Assembly (NCBI GenBank): GCA_913040905.1
Contig: CAJWIC010000038.1
Coordinates: forward strand, 1-9,922
From: an uncultured Synechococcus sp.
GTDB lineage: Bacteria > Cyanobacteriota > Cyanobacteriia > PCC-6307 > Cyanobiaceae
DNA: 9,922 nucleotides
Direction of reading: 5' to 3'
Every line of letters starts with the position of its first letter. Within the stretch, counting starts at the first letter, position 1. The notes beneath the pieces were generated by a model that was not told the origin of the DNA, searched no databases, and saw nothing but the letters and a program-made list of their open reading frames with translations. A program made the translations under genes and the position numbers. Positions 6,812 through 9,922 of the stretch are shown here, in pieces.

Positions 6812-7075
6812 ATGAGTGGTGAGCGCGTTGGGTTCCGCTTCAAACACGCCGATGCTGTGGTCAAGCGCAACCCCCAGGGCCGTTCCCGCCGGGGTTGGGT
6901 GATGGAACCGGTGGAGCAGACCACCAGCCGTGGCACCAAGATGCCCGCTTATCGGATCCGTTGGCGCGACAGTGAGCGCCCTGAAATCGTGCTCCAGCAC
7001 ATGCTGATTGCCGATCCGGATCCCACACCTCCACCCGAGGGTGTCAGCCTCGAGCCCCCTGCCCCCAAGGCCTGA
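6812..7075 (+). CDS. Small conserved-looking cyanobacterial hypothetical protein
   Basis: I do not recognise a named family for this 87-residue soluble protein. It has no signal peptide or membrane segment. Residues 1-65 are rich in arginine and predicted strand-like stretches: RVGFRFKHADAVVKRN, then RRGWVMEPVEQTT, KMPAYRIRWRDSERPEIVLQHML. The G-W-V turn followed by Y-R-I-R-W and E-I-V-L suggests a small SH3-like beta barrel, which is inference. Residues 68-87 form an acidic, proline-rich tail (ADPDPTPPPEG) likely to be disordered. ATG 6812 lies 27 bp after lysS with no clear ribosome site. Its stop is separated by a single base from the stop of the coiled-coil gene on the other strand. It may share the lysS transcript or use the candidate promoter at 6777-6785. 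Confidence 0.75.
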   Translation: MSGERVGFRFKHADAVVKRNPQGRSRRGWVMEPVEQTTSRGTKMPAYRIRWRDSERPEIVLQHMLIADPDPTPPPEGVSLEPPAPKA

Positions 7076-7076
7076 G

Positions 7077-7553
7077 TCAGCTCAGACCGGAGTCACGACG
7101 CAACTGCTCCAGTTCCTGTTCGGCCTCGAACAGAGCCCAGTCCTGTTCGAGAGATGAACTTTTGCTGGATTGTTGACGGCTCAGATCACTGAGTTGCTGA
7201 TCCACTTCCTTGAACCGTCGACCGAGGTCGGCCAGGTCCGTCCATTGGCTGCGTCCCTGGTCCATCAGCCCGTTGAGATGTTGTTCCGCCCGTCGGCTGA
7301 GCTCCTGCTCCCCGGCACGGCGGGCCCGTTTTGTCCGTTCTGTCCAGGCGCGCACGTCAGCAGCCAGGGCCAGCAGCTGTTTTCGCAGCTCCTCCGCCTC
7401 CTGTTGCAACTGCTGCCGTTGGCGCTGCAGAGATCGAACCCGGTCAACCAGGTGTTGCTGTTTGAACAACTGCTCCTGGACGGGGTTCTGGCTCAGAAAC
7501 GCTGAAAGTCGTTGGTCCAGCTCCCTTTCGAGTTGCTCCAGCCAGTTGCTCAT
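7077..7553 (-). CDS. Coiled-coil protein resembling the cyanobacterial TIGR04376 family
   Basis: This 158-residue protein is almost wholly helical and charged, with a long predicted coiled coil at about residues 28-126 that is rich in Gln, Arg, Leu and Glu (RVRSLQRQRQQLQQEAEELR at 38-57). The short N-terminal part WLEQLERELDQRLSAFLSQNP looks like the N-terminus of TIGR04376-type cyanobacterial proteins (E-x-R-L-x-x-F-L-x-x-N-P), and LLALAADVRAWTERTKRARRAG (60-81) fits the next conserved block. That match is from memory and its function is unknown. The ATG (7551-7553) overlaps the stop of the 78-residue gene upstream by four bases, so translation is probably coupled. It is the last gene of the presumed egtB-egtD unit. 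A longer frame on the + strand here is a shadow. Confidence 0.8.
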   Translation of the reverse strand: MSNWLEQLERELDQRLSAFLSQNPVQEQLFKQQHLVDRVRSLQRQRQQLQQEAEELRKQLLALAADVRAWTERTKRARRAGEQELSRRAEQHLNGLMDQGRSQWTDLADLGRRFKEVDQQLSDLSRQQSSKSSSLEQDWALFEAEQELEQLRRDSGLS

Positions 7554-7786
7554 GGATTGTTCCCAGGGGTTGTGATCACCGGTTTTTCGATCTCGATCTG
7601 CAGGGGTTCGATCGCCGCCGTCTTCGAGTTGAGGATCATCTGGGTCAACTGGGCCGCTTTGACCTCGCCGACCTCTCCCTCGAGGCCACCAAGACGATCA
7701 AAGGCGGCGAGGTACACAGCCTCCAGCTCCTGGATCAGCTGCTCGCGCTGTTGCTTGATCGCCTGACGCCGTTCCTCGGTTTTCAT
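7550..7786 (-). CDS. Small helical hypothetical protein, 78 residues
   Basis: I do not recognise this protein. It begins MKTEERRQAIKQQREQLIQE, a charged helix likely to form a short coiled coil (residues 3-26), continues with VYLAAFDRLGGLEGEVGEVKAAQLTQMILNSKTAAI and ends with a strand-like EPLQIEIEKPVITTP tail. There is no signal peptide or membrane segment. I chose ATG 7786 rather than the upstream start at 7855, which would overlap egtD deeply and add a cysteine-rich, implausible extension. The gene starts 19 bp after the egtD stop, and its stop overlaps the next start as ATGA. It and its downstream neighbour are both helical and may work as a pair, which is inference. Confidence 0.7.
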   Translation of the reverse strand: MKTEERRQAIKQQREQLIQELEAVYLAAFDRLGGLEGEVGEVKAAQLTQMILNSKTAAIEPLQIEIEKPVITTPGNNP

Positions 7787-7805
7787 CGCACCCGTGGAGT
7801 TTCGT

Positions 7806-8759
7806 TCAGTCTGCCGGCTGCAGCAGATGCATCGACAGATGATCCTCTGGGTCATGCCAGCGTTGCTCGATCCTCCAGCCGGCGCGCTGGGCCAGCTCGG
7901 CGGCGGCGATGGGGCTGTACTTCACGCTGTGTTCCGTGATCCAGACGTCACCGCTGGCAAAGGGCCAGCCTCGTCCCGCCAGTTGGATGGTCTGATCGCA
8001 GCGGCTCACCAGTGCCATCTCGATCCGACTCGCCTGCGGCTGCCAATGGGCTTGATAGGAGAAGGTCGTTGGGTCGATGTCGCCGCGCAGATCGCGATTC
8101 AGCCGCGTCAGCAGGTTGCGGGCGAAGGCTGCGGAGACCCCAGCTGAATCGTCGTAGGCGGCCTCCAGAACCGCTGGATCGCGGGGTTGGTCCAGTCCCA
8201 GCAGCAGCGGTCCACCGCGGAGCAGCCTGCGAAACCGTGTCAGCAGTGTTACTGCCTGATCCGGACTGAAATTGCCCAGGGAACTTCCAGGAAAGAACCC
8301 CACCAGGGGTTGTCCGTCCAGTCGTGGATGGTCCGGCAGGGCATCCAGCTGGCTGTGGTCGCAGCAGACCCCCAGCATCGAGACCTCGGGATGCGTTGTG
8401 CTCAGCCTTTCCATCGCCTCCTGCAGCGCGGAATAGCTGATGTCCAGCGCCACAAAGGTGCTGGTCTGCATGGCCTTCAACAGGGGCGACACCTTGGGGG
8501 CATGGCCGATGCCAAACTCCACCATCACCCCGTTGCCCACTGCAGCCGCCATGGCTTCGGCGTGCTGGTTCAGCAGTGTCAGTTCCGTGCGCGTCAGGCT
8601 GTATTCGGGCTGTTCACAAATGGCAGCGAACAGCCGTGAGCCTTCCTTGTCGTAGAGCAGCCAGGCCGGCAGTTGCCGCGGCGTCCTGCGCAGGCCGTCT
8701 TCCACCAGTTTTCGCAGATCGGCGGGGGCCGGGTGGAGATCCAGCAGCTCGATGGTCAT
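7806..8759 (-). CDS. egtD: Histidine N-alpha-methyltransferase EgtD, ergothioneine biosynthesis
   Basis: EgtD uses three S-adenosylmethionine molecules to turn histidine into hercynine, the first step to ergothioneine. The 317-residue product has the family layout: LPAWLLYDKEGSRLFAAIC (30-48), PEYSLTRTELTLL (51-63), the SAM-binding strand VEFGIGHAPKVSPLL (80-94), ALDISYSAL (104-112), FFPGSSLGNFSP (155-166), AYDDSAGVSAAFARNLLTRL (201-220) and the C-terminal ITEHSVKYS (274-282). In actinobacterial EgtD the matching Glu and Ser of the last motif, and an Asn in GNF, bind histidine; these are kept (E276, S278, N163). Two motifs differ: the usual E-L-G-S-G-S/T is EFGIGH, and the usual P-E-Y-Y is P-E-Y-S. 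The start ATG overlaps the egtB stop by four bases, supporting joint expression. A longer upstream frame runs through egtB and is not used. Confidence 0.9.
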   Translation of the reverse strand: MTIELLDLHPAPADLRKLVEDGLRRTPRQLPAWLLYDKEGSRLFAAICEQPEYSLTRTELTLLNQHAEAMAAAVGNGVMVEFGIGHAPKVSPLLKAMQTSTFVALDISYSALQEAMERLSTTHPEVSMLGVCCDHSQLDALPDHPRLDGQPLVGFFPGSSLGNFSPDQAVTLLTRFRRLLRGGPLLLGLDQPRDPAVLEAAYDDSAGVSAAFARNLLTRLNRDLRGDIDPTTFSYQAHWQPQASRIEMALVSRCDQTIQLAGRGWPFASGDVWITEHSVKYSPIAAAELAQRAGWRIEQRWHDPEDHLSMHLLQPAD

Positions 8760-9922
8760 CGCGCCAGTCGCAGGCCTGCGGCCAGCCAACGGCTGGCTGG
8801 GGGGAAGAAATTTCTGTAGGTGTCCCGGCTGTGGCCGGGTGGCGTGAGCCAGCTGCTGCCCCGCAGCACAAACTGAGAACTCATGAATTTGCCGTTGTAT
8901 TCGCCGATGGCCCCGGGCGGTGCCACAAAACCGGGGTAGGGCCGATAAGGGCTTGCGGTCCACTGCCACAGCACTCCATGGCGGTGGCGCAGGGCCTCGC
9001 CGTGCACGGCCGCGGCATGTTCCCATTCCGCTTCCGTCGGCAGACGGGCATCACTCCAACGGGCGAAGGCATCGGCTTCGAACCAACTCAGATGCCGCAC
9101 AGGCGCTTCCGGATCGAGTGGCTGGCGGCCGGCCAGGGTGAATTCCTCCTGATCGCTGCGCCAGTAGCGCGGGGAGGTCCAGCCGTTCTGCTGACAGAGG
9201 CTCCACCCTTCACTCATCCATAGATCCGGACGTGTGTAGCCACCGTCATTAATGAAGGCCTGGAAGTCGCGATTGCTCACCAGGTCATTGCGGATTTGAA
9301 ACCCGTCCAGCCACACACGATGGCGAGGCCCCTCGTTATCGAAGTGGAAGCCGTTGCCGCGGTGGCCGATCGTCACCAAAGCTTCGTCGCAGCTCAGCCA
9401 GCCGTCGGAGTCGATCCGGACGCTCAGGTCTGCCTCACGGTGGTAACAGGGCTCCAGCGGTTGTCGGCTGAAGCCATCCAACAGATCCATTAGCAGCAGC
9501 TCCTGATGCTGCTGTTCGTGCTGAAGACCCAGCTCCATGAGCTCAACCAACGTTTCGTCGGCCGTTTGCAGCAGTTGCTCCAGTCCCTCGTTCACCCGGG
9601 AGCGCCAGCGCAGGATCTCGTCGATGGTGGGGCGACTGAGCAATCCGCGCTCTGGTCGTGGATGACGATCGCCAATGCTGTCGTAGTAGGAATTGAACTG
9701 ATAAGCCCAGCGGGAATCACAGGGTGCGTGCCCTTGCAAATGGGGTTGCAGCAGGAAGGTTTCAAAAAACCAGTTCGTGTGAGCCAGATGCCACTTCGGT
9801 GGGCTGGCATCTGCCATCCCCTGCAGGCCAAGATCCTCGGGCTCGAGGGGGGCAATCAACGCCTCACTGCGATGTCGCACCTCGAGCAGGGTGTTCAGCT
9901 GCAAGACCAGGTTCAACGCACG
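8756..9922 (-). CDS. egtB: Ergothioneine sulfoxide synthase EgtB, 5' end missing
   Basis: EgtB is a non-haem iron enzyme that uses oxygen to join hercynine to a thiol donor (cysteine or gamma-glutamylcysteine) and make the sulfoxide precursor of ergothioneine. At least 388 residues are present and the frame is still open at the window edge, so a few N-terminal residues are missing; the TTG at 9916 need not be the start. Counting from that TTG, the N-terminal DinB-like four-helix domain carries the iron ligands H46 (KWHLAHT) and H133 and H137 (HEQQHQE). The C-terminal formylglycine-generating-enzyme/sulfatase-modifying-like domain (about 178-386) includes FHFDNEGPRHRVWLDGFQI, RLPTEAEWEHAA, LWQWTASPYRPYPGF, VLRGSSWLT and the terminal FFPPASRWLAAGLRLAR. 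No egtA or egtC is in the window and the thiol donor cannot be read from what I see. egtD overlaps its stop. Confidence 0.93.
   Translation of the reverse strand, partial: RALNLVLQLNTLLEVRHRSEALIAPLEPEDLGLQGMADASPPKWHLAHTNWFFETFLLQPHLQGHAPCDSRWAYQFNSYYDSIGDRHPRPERGLLSRPTIDEILRWRSRVNEGLEQLLQTADETLVELMELGLQHEQQHQELLLMDLLDGFSRQPLEPCYHREADLSVRIDSDGWLSCDEALVTIGHRGNGFHFDNEGPRHRVWLDGFQIRNDLVSNRDFQAFINDGGYTRPDLWMSEGWSLCQQNGWTSPRYWRSDQEEFTLAGRQPLDPEAPVRHLSWFEADAFARWSDARLPTEAEWEHAAAVHGEALRHRHGVLWQWTASPYRPYPGFVAPPGAIGEYNGKFMSSQFVLRGSSWLTPPGHSRDTYRNFFPPASRWLAAGLRLAR

Noticed and set aside
8760..9026. Extension of the egtD frame upstream through egtB
   Set aside because: The extra 89 residues overlap egtB coding sequence and look like an off-frame translation. 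The ATG at 8759 gives the usual EgtD N-terminus and the ATGA overlap.
1..9922. CRISPR arrays, tRNA or rRNA genes, insertion sequences, attachment sites
   Set aside because: I looked for regularly spaced repeats, cloverleaf-like segments, transposase motifs and terminal inverted repeats and saw none. Gene content is core-like.

Overview
The window looks like a chromosomal segment from a marine picocyanobacterium, most probably a GC-rich marine Synechococcus. Several things point that way: the divergent ssb and mreBCD arrangement, a cyanobacterial RpaB-like response regulator, an ergothioneine egtB-egtD pair, small cyanobacterial-type hypothetical genes, tight gene packing and frequent absence of Shine-Dalgarno sites. 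I see no transposase, integrase, tRNA, rRNA, CRISPR array or phage gene, so this is core-genome-like rather than an obvious island.

Layout, left to right. The 3' end of a DedA-family membrane protein (+) runs convergently into ssb (-). A 135 bp divergent spacer then leads into a + strand operon for cell shape, mreB-mreC-mreD. It is followed, with a 4-base stop/start overlap, by a lipoprotein that looks like a family 1 sugar-type ABC substrate-binding protein. A 109 bp spacer rich in small inverted repeats precedes an OmpR/PhoB-class response regulator (RpaB-like receiver and winged helix). Lysyl-tRNA synthetase (lysS) and a small hypothetical gene follow on the same strand.

The right third is on the - strand and converges on that small gene with one base between the stop codons. 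Read in its own direction it is egtB (5' end outside the window), egtD, a 78-residue hypothetical and a 158-residue coiled-coil protein. Two of the junctions overlap by the four bases ATGA and the third gap is 19 bp, so these four are probably one transcription unit. EgtD trimethylates histidine and EgtB joins hercynine to a thiol donor in ergothioneine synthesis.

No stretch over 300 bases lacks a gene. I did not find a clearly new system. The best leads are the solute-binding lipoprotein coupled to the mre operon, two unstudied proteins coupled to egtBD, motif differences in EgtD, an RpaB-like regulator with no kinase nearby, and a possible 10-codon reading frame overlapping the lysS start.
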